Source: Cytobacillus horneckiae
GTDB lineage: Bacteria > Bacillota > Bacilli > Bacillales > Cytobacillaceae
DNA: 64,000 nucleotides
NCBI RefSeq assembly: GCF_002835735.1
Contig: NZ_PISD01000049.1
Location: 17,706 to 81,705, forward strand
Direction: 5' to 3'
Made by a program: the position numbers and the translations under genes. A model generated the notes under the pieces. It saw only the letters and a list, made by a program, of their open reading frames with translations. It had not been told where the DNA came from and did no database searches. This document shows positions 26,334-35,031 of the stretch, in pieces; the first letter of the stretch is position 1; every line of letters starts with the position of its first letter.

Positions 26334-27983
26334 TTAGGATCTTATCAATATATTTTTGCTATTTCTCGTTTTCAGAAAAAATTCTAGATGTTCTTTTAGG
26401 AATCCAACATAACGGTCGACCTCTTCTATTGTTGAGTATGGCGAGATCGCAAAAAATTTATGCGCATATACGGATATTCGCTTGTTTGAGTTTGCTGCTT
26501 TCACGAGACACTGCTTTTTTGTATTTCCAAAGAAGACGGTATCTCGTTCGACACCAATCACCTCTGCAAATTCGTCATTAAATTGATTAATTTCCGTCAT
26601 TTCTTCTACGGTTAAGAGTCCGTTCAATTCATCATTCCATTTTGTCTTTTCAGGATAAAAACGGAATGTTGTAACGGGAGAAATCTCATTCGTGATTACT
26701 ACATTCGAAATTTCTTTTGTTAACGTCTCTCTAAATGCAATATTGACACGAATATAGTTGGCTAAAAGCTCTTGATAGCCCTCGATTCCAAATGCTAATA
26801 AAGACGCATAAATCGTCAAAGCACTTCCCATTCGCGAGCATTCAAGGGTGTAGCCTGTATGATAGCTACCATAACCACGATTCCCAACATACGGCGTTTC
26901 CGCTTCATCTAAATCAACATACTTAAGATACTCACTATTTTTGATTAAAAATAAACTCGTGATATATGGGGTTTGTCCAAGCTTATGGAAATCAAAGACC
27001 ATACTATCTGCAAGCTTGATATGTTTAAACTTCTGTTGATAGGATTTCAATACCTCATGAACGTTGTCTTCAAATCGCAGAGGATTACTTTCAAAGTCGT
27101 AATGATTAAAGAAAGTATACATGCCCCCCATAGCAGAGTCTGCATGGATATAGATTGGAGATATGCCATATGTGCGTTCCAATTCTTCCGCTATCCGCTT
27201 AATTCCCTCAATGTCATCAACCCCAAATGTATCAGTAGTTCCCATTGTGGCAAGGACATACAGAGGAACGCCGCCTTTTGCAATAACATGCTCCATTTTT
27301 TCTTTTAAATCTTCTAGATTCATAGAATGATCGGCATTAGCTTTCACGCGAATCATGTATTCTACACCAATCCCAGTTGCTTCTACAGATTTATACAGAC
27401 TGTAATGTGATAGCTCTGAACAGAAGCAATAGAGATTTTGCGGTACACCCTTTTGATTAGAGAACGGCGCGTAACGGGCAATGGCAAGGCGTAAAGAGTT
27501 AAAGACAGCCCCTTGTCCTCCCCAAGTTGTATATCCTGCACTGATGCATTCATCATACCCGATTAGTTTGGATAGCATGCTAGTTACTTCGATTTCTGCT
27601 GTAGCTGCTGCTGGGCCTTCCACATCCCAAAGATTGTTCCCATTGACTAGCACCATTACTAAATTCCCGATGATACTAGAAATATTAGGAAGGGGTGCTG
27701 CATTGGCTACATAATTTCGATTGACGTACCTGTGTCCTTCTACCAATTTTACAAGCTCCTGAATCACTTCTTCCATCGGTACACCCGTTTTTGGAACATC
27801 TGCCTTTTGAATGATACGATTATAATAATCGTCTGTGTACTCTGGCATTTCTCCTAGCGTTAGTTTGTTAGGATCCTTTAATTCATCTATTTTCGTTAAA
27901 ATCGTCTTAAAGTAGGACATTAATTCCTCTCTTTGCAAGTCATTTCCGTCCATACTAGGAAACAATTTTTGTATTTTCTTCAT
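26334..27983 (-). CDS. PLP-dependent group II amino-acid decarboxylase
   Basis: 549 residues. The fold-type I decarboxylase signature is clear: HADSAMGG (the Asp that pairs with the pyridine nitrogen) and SMVFDFHKLGQTPY, with the Schiff-base lysine in FHK. Also ISAGYTTWGGQGAVFNSLRL and LATMGTTDTFGVDDIEGI. The family includes glutamate, tyrosine, aspartate and aromatic amino-acid decarboxylases; I cannot choose the substrate. Start ATG 27983 follows AGGAGGTAAAACA. It is separated from the upstream chemoreceptor operon by a terminator, so it has its own transcript. Function may be acid stress, amine production or beta-alanine synthesis. Confidence 0.85.
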   Translation of the reverse strand: MKKIQKLFPSMDGNDLQREELMSYFKTILTKIDELKDPNKLTLGEMPEYTDDYYNRIIQKADVPKTGVPMEEVIQELVKLVEGHRYVNRNYVANAAPLPNISSIIGNLVMVLVNGNNLWDVEGPAAATAEIEVTSMLSKLIGYDECISAGYTTWGGQGAVFNSLRLAIARYAPFSNQKGVPQNLYCFCSELSHYSLYKSVEATGIGVEYMIRVKANADHSMNLEDLKEKMEHVIAKGGVPLYVLATMGTTDTFGVDDIEGIKRIAEELERTYGISPIYIHADSAMGGMYTFFNHYDFESNPLRFEDNVHEVLKSYQQKFKHIKLADSMVFDFHKLGQTPYITSLFLIKNSEYLKYVDLDEAETPYVGNRGYGSYHTGYTLECSRMGSALTIYASLLAFGIEGYQELLANYIRVNIAFRETLTKEISNVVITNEISPVTTFRFYPEKTKWNDELNGLLTVEEMTEINQFNDEFAEVIGVERDTVFFGNTKKQCLVKAANSNKRISVYAHKFFAISPYSTIEEVDRYVGFLKEHLEFFLKTRNSKNILIRS

Positions 27984-28064
27984 TGTTTTACCTCCTTGAA
28001 GTTTTTACTAGAAGTAGTTTTATTTAAAGAAAATTAAAATCCGATTGGATCTCCTTGCTACCCC

Positions 28065-28110
28065 AAAAAAGAAGCTTCCCACAAGGTAGTTTACTACCTA
28101 TGAGAAGCAC
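28065..28110 (-). terminator. Terminator after the chemoreceptor operon
   Basis: Minus strand: GCTTCTCATAGGTAG - TAAA - CTACCTTGTGGGAAGC then TTCTTTTTT. It separates the STAS-GNAT-chemoreceptor genes from the decarboxylase. Confidence 0.75.
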
Positions 28111-28182
28111 TCTTATATTTATCCGTCAGCAAGATGAATTCTTTGCTGCCACTTTAGCTTTCGTAATTTCAACACCATGATT

Positions 28183-29313
28183 CTATGTAAATAGTAATTT
28201 ATTTACATCCTCTTTTAACTCTACAAGATTCTCTGCTTCCTGAACGAGTTTTTGCATTGTATGCAGTTCATCATCACTAATTTCTATTAGTTCCTCAAAC
28301 ATTTCAAAGGATTCCCGAGAGATAGAAGCGATCTCAGCCATTGTTAACATGATCTGGTGAGAAGCAGAAGATAATTCTTCCGTGCTTGCAGAAGAATTTT
28401 CATTATTTTCCGCGATGATCTTTGTAGTAGCTAGAATCTTTTCAAACATATTCCCAACCTCTACAACGGTTGTATTCGTATCTTTAAATTCTTCTGTTCC
28501 CTGTTGCATTGACTTGATAACTATTTCAGTTTCTTCTTGTATATTCTTTACAATATTTGATACTTCAGAAGAAGACTGGCGTGATTGTTCAGCTAATTTT
28601 CGAACTTCATCAGCAACAACCGCAAATCCTTTACCTTGTTCACCCGCACGAGCAGCTTCTATTGCCGCATTCAATGCCAATAAATTAATTTGTTCTGAAA
28701 TCCCTGTAATTACTTTTACAATAGTGCCGATTTCATGAGATTTTTCTCCAAGTTTATTGATTGCATCAAATGTTGTATTTATCGTTTGATTAAATTGCTC
28801 CATTTTTTCTAAGGAACCCTTTAAGTTCTCGTTTCCTACTTGCGTCAATTCTAAGGTAGTATTCGATTGTTCCGAAATTTGATTTGATCTCACTGATAGA
28901 TCTTCAATAGCCTGTGCCATTTCTTCCATAGATGCGGCGCTTTCTTCTGTAGCTACTAATTGTTTCTGTAATCCTCTACCTACTTCATCAATTGCCGCTC
29001 TAACAATATCTGCTTTCTCTGAAGCATATTCACCGATTTCAGTGAGGTTTTCTCCTTTTTCATGTACATTTTTTGAAAATGAAAAAAACTTTTCCCTTAC
29101 ACGGCTGAAAAACTCAATTAATTGATTAAATACAGCATGATCAGAACTTCTTTCATCAATTTTGTTTGTGATATGACCTGCTGATATTTCTTTCATTCCA
29201 TTTATTATTTCTTTTTTTATATGAGGATGATGTTTTAACGAAAAATATCGGTAAGCAAAATACACCGATACCCCCATTAAAATCACAATTATAGCTAGCA
29301 TAATAGCTTCCAT
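28183..29313 (-). CDS. Methyl-accepting chemotaxis-type receptor without a sensory domain
   Basis: 376 residues. One N-terminal membrane helix ([19 protein letters not shown]) and a short linker lead directly to a long coiled-coil signalling domain. The hairpin tip is intact: [20 protein letters not shown], then [16 protein letters not shown]. There is no extracellular ligand-binding domain and no second membrane helix, so it must sense from the cytosol or through partners. It is the third gene of an operon with a STAS-like protein and a GNAT acetyltransferase, under a c-di-GMP riboswitch. A role in motility or switching linked to c-di-GMP is inferred. Confidence 0.88.
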   Translation of the reverse strand: MEAIMLAIIVILMGVSVYFAYRYFSLKHHPHIKKEIINGMKEISAGHITNKIDERSSDHAVFNQLIEFFSRVREKFFSFSKNVHEKGENLTEIGEYASEKADIVRAAIDEVGRGLQKQLVATEESAASMEEMAQAIEDLSVRSNQISEQSNTTLELTQVGNENLKGSLEKMEQFNQTINTTFDAINKLGEKSHEIGTIVKVITGISEQINLLALNAAIEAARAGEQGKGFAVVADEVRKLAEQSRQSSSEVSNIVKNIQEETEIVIKSMQQGTEEFKDTNTTVVEVGNMFEKILATTKIIAENNENSSASTEELSSASHQIMLTMAEIASISRESFEMFEELIEISDDELHTMQKLVQEAENLVELKEDVNKLLFT

Positions 29314-29369
29314 GATAAATAAATCCCTACCTCCTATTAATGAATGAATTAGGCTTAATTATGAATATT

Positions 29370-30080
29370 TTAAAGCTCTCTAATAATGATATATGTTCCA
29401 TCCGATACATCGGCAGGAATACGATTCAACTTACTATTATCCTGATATTTATGAACAATATAATTTCCTTCTAAATCTTTATATTTTTTCATATGATGAT
29501 ATTTTTCCATTACACGTATCGACTTCGGATTTGTCGCTTCACCTAAAACAGCCTTCAACCCTTGTGATGATGCCTTTGTTATCAATCTGTTTCCTAATTG
29601 CTGAATAATTTCATGACGGTCATGTTCAGCTATCACTCCTAACATGAATAGGTGTAATAACTCTCCGTCTTTGATTTCTTGTCCGTTTCGTTTTTTATAA
29701 TCTTCTATGAAACGTTTATCTACATCCTCCAAAACACGCAGAATGACATTCATATCATAAAAAGAACCTTCAAATATATCTTCACCGATAATCTCTGGCG
29801 CATTTGTATCTCCTGCAAGTACACCAGCAACATGATTATTAGCATCTAGAGCGACGGCGCAATAGCCCTGCTCTATTGTAGAGGCTAAATATTCCTTGGT
29901 AAACTGATAGAAATCTTCATAACCTAGATTTAATTGACCTACCATCGGTTCCTGAACCCATTTCCCTGAAACATCCACTCCAATAAATGAACGAGCTAGA
30001 CACTCAGCTGCTTTCTCAATTAAAGCTGGTTGTTCCTTCGTTACAATCTCATATGTATACAACGCTTCTGTTGTTTGCAC
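29370..30080 (-). CDS. GNAT-family acetyltransferase
   Basis: 236 residues from a GTG start (GTGCAAACAACAGAAG) behind GAAAGGAAGG. The GNAT fold is seen in YCAVALDANNHVAGVLAGD (beta strands before the acetyl-CoA site), LHLFMLGVIAEHDRHEIIQQ (motif A: the V-x-x-x-x-x-x-x-I/L start of the CoA-binding helix, here with a degenerate R/Q-x-x-G-x-A/G segment) and GLKAVLGEATNPKSIRVMEK. The C-terminal tail (KLNRIPADVSDGTYIIIREL) is extra. It is in one operon with the STAS-like gene (57 bp upstream) and the chemoreceptor (56 bp downstream). The acceptor is unknown. Confidence 0.75.
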   Translation of the reverse strand: MQTTEALYTYEIVTKEQPALIEKAAECLARSFIGVDVSGKWVQEPMVGQLNLGYEDFYQFTKEYLASTIEQGYCAVALDANNHVAGVLAGDTNAPEIIGEDIFEGSFYDMNVILRVLEDVDKRFIEDYKKRNGQEIKDGELLHLFMLGVIAEHDRHEIIQQLGNRLITKASSQGLKAVLGEATNPKSIRVMEKYHHMKKYKDLEGNYIVHKYQDNSKLNRIPADVSDGTYIIIREL

Positions 30081-30137
30081 TGATTGACCTTCCTTTCAAA
30101 CTAAAAAATAAATATTCCCTTTCTATTGGACCTAATA

Positions 30138-30506
30138 TTAGATAGGATGTTGAACTTTATCGATAAATGTACCTGTGAACTTAATTCTCTCAAGTGTATT
30201 CCTAATCTGCACTTGAGCAATTTTAGATGCCGGCTTTACTACAAGAATATCCTTAAAACCTAAGCTAGAATAAAATTGCATCGTTTGCTCCAACTGCGGT
30301 ACAACTTTTGATGGGACAGGTGTTTGGTGAGTCCCATCAACAACAAACGTATATTCTAGTCTTGATACTTTATTAATTGTATCCTGTAAATCAATCATAT
30401 AGCCTTCCGCATCTTCCTCCCTCATTAATCCATGCACCTGGACATGTACTTCTTTCGCAATCTCATTAATTGCCATTTTATATTTCTTTTTATCTACGAC
30501 TATCAT
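30138..30506 (-). CDS. STAS-like small protein, first gene of the c-di-GMP-controlled operon
   Basis: 122 residues, alpha/beta, MIVVDKKKYKMAINEIAKEV behind ATAGGAGATGATAAG. Strand YTFVVDGTHQTPV, helix VPQLEQTMQFYSSLG, strand KDILVVKPASKIAQVQIRN and helix fit a STAS or SpoIIAA-like fold, though I cannot place it in a named family. It lies just downstream of the riboswitch terminator and upstream of the GNAT and chemoreceptor genes, so it is probably part of the same signalling unit. Confidence 0.6.
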   Translation of the reverse strand: MIVVDKKKYKMAINEIAKEVHVQVHGLMREEDAEGYMIDLQDTINKVSRLEYTFVVDGTHQTPVPSKVVPQLEQTMQFYSSLGFKDILVVKPASKIAQVQIRNTLERIKFTGTFIDKVQHPI

Positions 30507-30582
30507 CTTATCATCTCCTATTCCCTATAGCCGGCTATACTTCATTTTTGACACTTGCACGTTCTGTTCCTAAGAGCGCAAT

Positions 30583-30618
30583 AAATAAAAGCTATCCCAA
30601 ATATAGATAAGGATAGCC
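30583..30618 (-). terminator. Terminator of the c-di-GMP riboswitch leader
   Basis: Minus strand: GGCTATCC - 12 nt - GGGATAGC then TTTTATTTATT. It lies between the aptamer and the first gene and forms the expression platform. Confidence 0.85.
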
Positions 30619-30642
30619 AAATAACCGCTTGTTATTATTCAT

Positions 30643-30718
30643 GGCAACCCGACTATCATTATCCATTAGGATTTTAGACTCGTAGCTTTGCGTCCTTACC
30701 TTTCGATAAGTTTGCCTT
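30643..30718 (-). promoter_or_regulatory. Cyclic di-GMP-I (GEMM-I) riboswitch aptamer
   Basis: On the minus strand: GGCAAACTTATCGAAAGGTAA, then GGACGCAAAGCTACGAGTCT and, after a variable arm, AGTCGGGTTGCC. GNCAAAC...GAAA tetraloop, GGACGCAAAGC and the closing GGGTTGCC are the conserved blocks of the GEMM-I aptamer, including the tetraloop and its receptor. The transcribed operon is STAS-like, GNAT and chemoreceptor. With the terminator placed as it is, the switch controls transcription; whether it is ON or OFF cannot be told by eye. Confidence 0.93.
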
Positions 30719-31258
30719 TTTCAATTTTAGAAAACATAGTACTAATCTCATGATAAAATATTACTATAACATTATAAATTATTTGCCATATTTTGTCGAA
30801 CTATAGATGTTTTTCTATTTCTACTTACGAATAATCTAATCAACTTATTTATGGTGAATTTCTAATGTTTTTGTTAGATCTATTTTTTAAAATTAAACAA
30901 AATTACTGTTGTGCAAATCATGGACAGGATCAGAAATAAAAAAGAAGCTTCTCATCAGTTTGGTGAACTGATGAGAGGCTTCTTTCATTTTTATGGTTGT
31001 AATTTTGTAGCGTATTTTTAATATTTTACTACACATCTGGCTTATTTTAACGGTATTGTCAATAAACTAATGGACAAGTAATTTTTCGAATTTGATTTCA
31101 TCTAATGAAGAACAGTAAATGAAGGAATTTTCTTTTACGCATAAGATTTAATAATCCATAGATCTTATTCTCTTTTTGGGAAATTTTGTTTATAATTTTA
31201 TTGATAGAGTTAAGCATTGAATTGCTTTCTTTCAAATGACACATGGAGCTGATATTTT
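30719..31258. other. Boundary of the prophage scar, no intact gene
   Basis: AT-rich. It contains the promoter side of the riboswitch operon (to the left), the short recombinase remnant at 30911-30990, and the leader of the LXG toxin, whose TTG start follows CATGGAGCTGATATTTT. No partner genes for the LXG toxin are present. Confidence 0.5.
30911..30990 (+). pseudogene. Recombinase (phage integrase) C-terminal scrap with internal deletion
   Basis: VQIMDR is followed, after an internal deletion, by RNKKEASHQFGELMRGFF. Compared with the recombinase at 35599-36271 (LLQIMDRLGH ... KDRKKEASQKFGELMRSL) it keeps the two ends and lacks the segment with the last His and catalytic Tyr. The tail DNA also forms a 39-base hairpin (30944-30982) followed by TTTCATTTTT, which may now act as a terminator. 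Confidence 0.7.
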
Positions 31259-32956
31259 TTGAAAGTACTAGATAAAATTGATTTAGAAAACAGCATCCAT
31301 CAACTCACTACAGCCATTAATCTTCTTAAAGAGCAGATACACCAAGTTCAACTTGATATACAACACCTTGTCTCTCTTGAAGATGCCTTAAAAGGACAAG
31401 GCGGTCAGGCTATTCGACTTTTTTACCAAGAATGCCACCTTCCTTTCTTAGTATTTTTAGTAGAATGGATTAATGACTATGAGTCTACTCTAAATAAGAT
31501 GTCTCAATCACTTCAAGAACTGGAACCTTCTCCTTCAGGTTTTATACGACAGTCCTTTTTAGAAAATGAATTGGTACAGGGATTAAGAAGGGCTGATACA
31601 AACACAAAGGAATTAACAAGTGAAGCAAATAGCATCATTCAATCGGTTCAAGATATTGTAACCCTTCCACTCCTAGATGAAGGAACGTTTGTTAGAGATA
31701 CAAGACTTGCACAGGATACAAGTGTTGAAACGCTCGAGAAGCTTCGAGAATTTGATAAACGGGAAACAACTTCTCTTGAACCTCTACAACAGGGTTTACA
31801 AAAAATGAATCAATATATTGAGCAAATGAGGTCTATGTTCAAAAACGGAGAGTTTAACCTTGCCCTATATAAACCGGAGGTACTCACCTGGCAGGATTCT
31901 TATGATAAACTATCAAATAAGAATACAGATATAACTACAGAACAAAGCACGCTGCATGATATTGCTGAAGGAGTTATCGAGGGATCTACCAATGCTGTAG
32001 CTGACGTATGGGAGGGCTTAAAGTCAACCTTTAAACTGGTGGGAAACATCCCAATGATAACTAATCCGAGGCATTTGCAGAATGTAATTCGGTTTAGTCG
32101 TGGTGAAAACCTGTTGGAACATTACCGGTTTATCAATCGGATAATTCAAGATCCGAAAGCAAGCATTCAACCAGTGATTGATATGCCCAAATACATATGG
32201 ACGGGAATTAAAGAAGCTTGGGAGCGAGATGTAGTCAATGGGGATGTCAAAAGCCGAACCGCTTTTTTCTCATATGGACTGACTTCATTAGGTATCGGGC
32301 TTCTTGGAGATAAAGGAATTAGCAAGGCCGGTACCATTGTTAAAACAGTAGACAAAGCAGCTAAAGGAATAGAAAACATTCCAAAACCTATTAACACACC
32401 GACACCAGCTTTGGCAGGAGGAATGTCTCAACCTCCTGTCCCCTATAATGTCATTAATAACCCATTGACACAGGTTAAGACGTTAACGGAAGATGTGTTT
32501 GAGGTTAAGGGTATGGGGAAAGCTAAAACATTTGGTAAGTATTCAACAGCTATTGATGATAAAGTAAAAGTCATTGAAAAAGTAGATTTACCAGATTGGA
32601 TAAGTGAATCATTTTCTGATAGTAAGTACAGAACTGTGATTACAGAAGAAAATATTACGTTTTATAGAACTTATGGTGGTGGTGCAAAACCAAGTGGGTC
32701 ATTTGTAACTACTAGTCCAGCTAGAAATAGAATTAATGCAAAAACAAGCACGGCATTAGTACCAGATTGGAAAAATACTAGGCAATATGAAGCTGTTATA
32801 GAAGTACCAAAAGGACAAGTTTTAAATATAGGTAGAGTTGAAAAGCAATATACAAAAACTGGAACATTGCTAGAAGGCGATGGGGATCAAATATTATTAC
32901 CACAAGGCTGGCCCTCTGAATGGATAAAAGAGACACGAGAGGTTCCGAGTAGATAG
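31259..32956 (+). CDS. LXG-domain T7SS toxin with ADP-ribosyltransferase-like C-terminus
   Basis: 565 residues from a TTG start. LXG domain at residues 1 to about 210: MKVLDKIDLENSIHQLTTAI, LEDALKGQGGQAIRLFYQEC (the L-x-G helix), LEPLQQGLQKMNQYIEQM. A middle region carries DIAEGVIEGSTNAVADVWEG and GLTSLGIGLLGDKGISKAGT, as in many pre-toxin linkers. The last 130 residues hold YRTYGGGAKPSGSFVTTSP, TALVPDWKNTRQYEAVIEVP and GDGDQILLPQGWPSEW: the Y-R-x-Y-G-G and closing pattern of a predicted ART-fold polymorphic toxin domain (Ntox46-like). The next gene, 9 bp on, is its likely immunity gene. No DUF5082/DUF5344 pair precedes it; it lies inside a prophage remnant. Confidence 0.82.
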   Translation: MKVLDKIDLENSIHQLTTAINLLKEQIHQVQLDIQHLVSLEDALKGQGGQAIRLFYQECHLPFLVFLVEWINDYESTLNKMSQSLQELEPSPSGFIRQSFLENELVQGLRRADTNTKELTSEANSIIQSVQDIVTLPLLDEGTFVRDTRLAQDTSVETLEKLREFDKRETTSLEPLQQGLQKMNQYIEQMRSMFKNGEFNLALYKPEVLTWQDSYDKLSNKNTDITTEQSTLHDIAEGVIEGSTNAVADVWEGLKSTFKLVGNIPMITNPRHLQNVIRFSRGENLLEHYRFINRIIQDPKASIQPVIDMPKYIWTGIKEAWERDVVNGDVKSRTAFFSYGLTSLGIGLLGDKGISKAGTIVKTVDKAAKGIENIPKPINTPTPALAGGMSQPPVPYNVINNPLTQVKTLTEDVFEVKGMGKAKTFGKYSTAIDDKVKVIEKVDLPDWISESFSDSKYRTVITEENITFYRTYGGGAKPSGSFVTTSPARNRINAKTSTALVPDWKNTRQYEAVIEVPKGQVLNIGRVEKQYTKTGTLLEGDGDQILLPQGWPSEWIKETREVPSR

Positions 32957-32965
32957 GAGGATATA

Positions 32966-33235
32966 ATGGTTAAGAAAAAGCAGTTAATTGAACAAATAAA
33001 AGTGGTGATAAATAAATTGGAGGAAGACAATACTAAAGATTTAAATAGTGGCGTCTTACAGCTTATCTATATAAGATATAAGAAGGCATTAGAAATATTA
33101 GAGAATAATGAAGATATCAAGGGGATAAATATTTTGGGTGGTGTGCGTGCGTATATGGATAGTTATAATGACTATCAAAATCCGCTATTAGGAGAATTAC
33201 ATAAGGCTGAAAAAATAATTAAAGAATTATTATAA
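32966..33235 (+). CDS. Probable immunity protein of the adjacent LXG toxin
   Basis: 89 residues, MVKKKQLIEQIKVVINKLEE behind AGATAGGAGGATATA, all helical. The C-terminus GGVRAYMDSYNDYQNPLLGE looks like a conserved family motif, but I cannot name the family. Its start is 9 bp after the toxin stop, the usual toxin-immunity spacing. No signal peptide or membrane helix, so it would act in the cytosol, as expected against an ADP-ribosyltransferase-type toxin. Confidence 0.65.
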   Translation: MVKKKQLIEQIKVVINKLEEDNTKDLNSGVLQLIYIRYKKALEILENNEDIKGINILGGVRAYMDSYNDYQNPLLGELHKAEKIIKELL

Positions 33236-33449
33236 AAAACATTAACACGCATAAGCATATATACTAATGAAAGAAAAGCTAAACATAAGTGAAATGTACA
33301 GAAAAAAGAAATAGTCATTTTGAAGTTGAGACTCTATGACCATCATGGAGTACTATGCGCAATGATAGAATAGAAAAAAAGTACGAGCTAGGCGAGATGG
33401 CCATTTTATTGGGCAACTCCTGTTGCAATAATAAAATTATTCCTTTAAA

Positions 33450-33533
33450 AAAAGCCCCTCAAAAGTGCTGCACCCTAAATGTTAGAGTTTTAATCTAACA
33501 TTTAGGGTGCGGCACCATGAGAAGGGCTTTTAT
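33450..33533. terminator. Large convergent terminator between immunity and amidase genes
   Basis: AAAAAAGCCCCTC...GCACCCTAAATGTTAG - GTTTTAAT - CTAACATTTAGGGTGC...GAAGGGCTTTT. The inner 16-bp arms are a perfect match and the outer GCCC/GGGC arms have A/T runs, so it can stop transcription from both sides. The 200 bp between the immunity gene and this hairpin hold nothing else I can read. Confidence 0.9.
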
Positions 33534-33535
33534 TA

Positions 33536-34393
33536 TTATTTCACTCTTAATTTTTGATTAGGATAGATAGTATATTTAGAATCGAGCTTGTTCCAGTCAC
33601 GAATTTGTTTAATTGTACTTCCATACTTAGCAGCCAACTCAGAAACTGTATCACCTGATTTAACAGTATGATATTTTGCAGTGGATAATACTTTAATAGT
33701 TTGGCCAATTTGGAGATTTTTCTCTTCGACTCCAGTATTTAACTTTCTTAAATTGGAGACGGTTGTATTGTATTTCTTGGCCAAAGAATAGAATGTATCG
33801 CCCTTTGCAATTTTATGAGTCTTAGATGAAGTATTTGGCTTAGATTCTGATTCCTTTTTCTTTTCCAATTTATACACTTTGACTAAACCATTAACATGAC
33901 CACGTGCAATTTTATTAATGAACGCAGTTTGCTTTAAATTGTCTGCGTCAGATTTACGGTCAATAAATCCGTTCTCTGTATGGATAGCCGGCATATGGCT
34001 TTCTCGCAACACGTGTAAATTTCCTTGTTTTTGTCCTCGATCATTAAAGCCTGTTTCTTTAATAACAGCATCGTGAATTGCATCTTGGATTTCAAGTGTT
34101 ATTCCTTTAACGCCGGGATAAATGAAGTCCTCATACCCTTCACCGCCACCAGCATTTACATGTGGTGATACAAAAACATCAGCTCCCCATGCGTTCGCTT
34201 CATCTGTTCGCTGTTTTAATGAACGTGTTTGATCGCCTGTACGGCTCATTTTAATCTCTACATCTTCATACTCTTCCAAATAAGCTTTTATTTTTAATGC
34301 CATAGATAATGTTAATTGTTTCTCATAAAGACTGTTGCCAATTGATCCTGGATCTGTTCCGCCATGACCTGGATCAATGAAAATTTTAACCAT
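33536..34393 (-). CDS. N-acetylmuramoyl-L-alanine amidase with two LysM repeats (phage endolysin type)
   Basis: 285 residues. An N-terminal Amidase_3 zinc domain: IFIDPGHGGTDPGS (first His), LYEKQLTLSMAL (Glu), FVSPHVNAGGG (second His) and AIHTENGFIDR (catalytic Glu). Then a linker and two LysM wall-binding repeats (HKIAKGDTFYSLAKKYNTTV; YHTVKSGDTVSELAAKYGST). It cleaves between muramic acid and the peptide stem. No signal peptide, as for an endolysin released by a holin. A holin gene lies directly upstream in the same orientation. This is the end of a phage late operon that survived decay. Confidence 0.92.
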   Translation of the reverse strand: MVKIFIDPGHGGTDPGSIGNSLYEKQLTLSMALKIKAYLEEYEDVEIKMSRTGDQTRSLKQRTDEANAWGADVFVSPHVNAGGGEGYEDFIYPGVKGITLEIQDAIHDAVIKETGFNDRGQKQGNLHVLRESHMPAIHTENGFIDRKSDADNLKQTAFINKIARGHVNGLVKVYKLEKKKESESKPNTSSKTHKIAKGDTFYSLAKKYNTTVSNLRKLNTGVEEKNLQIGQTIKVLSTAKYHTVKSGDTVSELAAKYGSTIKQIRDWNKLDSKYTIYPNQKLRVK

Positions 34394-34444
34394 TAATAAA
34401 AACTCCCTTTTATTAATAAAAAAAGACTGCCCAATAGGGCAGCT

Positions 34445-34684
34445 TTACTTAGTTAATTTCTCTAATCTTAATGTTGCTCTTTGTCTTTTTCCTTTAGCAG
34501 TAATCTAGTTGTTCTTAAACCATGCCCAAGTTGCTGCGGCACCTGTAAAGATGGTACTTACAACTTCTCCCCATAATTGCTCACTACCTGGTATTGGATT
34601 CAATCCTGTTGCTACCAAGAATTGATTAACTAACGCTACTAATAATACCGCCGTTCTGATTACTGTGCCTTTATCCATTTTCAT
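34445..34684 (-). pseudogene. SPP1-type holin broken by an in-frame amber codon
   Basis: MKMDKGTVIRTAVLLVALVN opens behind AGGAGTGTAAAA and runs to WAWFKNN, then TAG at 34505. The frame then continues ITAKGKRQRATLRLEKLTK to a normal TAA at 34445. The full 79-residue product has the length and basic tail (YITAKGKRQ-like) of SPP1-type holins (PF04688), with TAG where a tyrosine would fit. The 59-residue shortened form keeps the membrane segment, so partial function cannot be excluded. It belongs with the amidase 50 bp downstream. Confidence 0.75.
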
Positions 34685-34686
34685 TT

Positions 34687-34791
34687 TTACACTCCTCCTA
34701 GAACGTTATAAAAAATAACGATTGTACCGCCTATTACTCCAGTACATACCGCTGTTATAATTCCACCAATAAATCTCCCCCCTACAGCCAA
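34687..34791 (-). CDS. Putative phage mini-protein with a glycine-rich membrane helix
   Basis: From a TTG at 34791, AVGGRFIGGIITAVCTGVIG GTIV... gives 34 residues, mostly one hydrophobic glycine-rich helix, ending just before the holin start. The start is uncertain: GGGGGAG lies inside the frame and would point to an ATT farther in. It may be a small phage membrane peptide of the lysis region or chance. Confidence 0.3.
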   Translation of the reverse strand: MAVGGRFIGGIITAVCTGVIGGTIVIFYNVLGGV

Positions 34792-34803
34792 AATAAAAAA
34801 GCC

Positions 34804-35031
34804 CTATACGGCTTCTGGTTCTAATCGTTCAATTAATTTATTTCTAATGACTCCTTTTAATGCTGCAGTTGATTCATTGCCCTCAAATTCTTCTGCAGTC
34901 AATGGAATATAACCATTCATATTTAAAGTTCTACCCTCATCGTAGCTAATAAAATAAACTTGCACCTCTGCAACGTTATCCTCTTCATATCTAATATTAT
35001 GTTTGAGATTTGTATATACATTAAACAACAT
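34804..35031 (-). CDS. Small phage structural-module protein
   Basis: 75 residues from ATG 35031 (MLFNVYTNLKHNIRYEEDNV), overlapping the stop region of the DUF1617 gene by 11 bases. The ribosome site GGAGG lies immediately before the ATG, so a TTG one codon later is an alternative. C-terminus TAALKGVIRNKLIERLEPEA. It has the size and place of the short proteins between tail genes and holin in Bacillus phages. I do not recognise a named family. Confidence 0.6.
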   Translation of the reverse strand: MLFNVYTNLKHNIRYEEDNVAEVQVYFISYDEGRTLNMNGYIPLTAEEFEGNESTAALKGVIRNKLIERLEPEAV

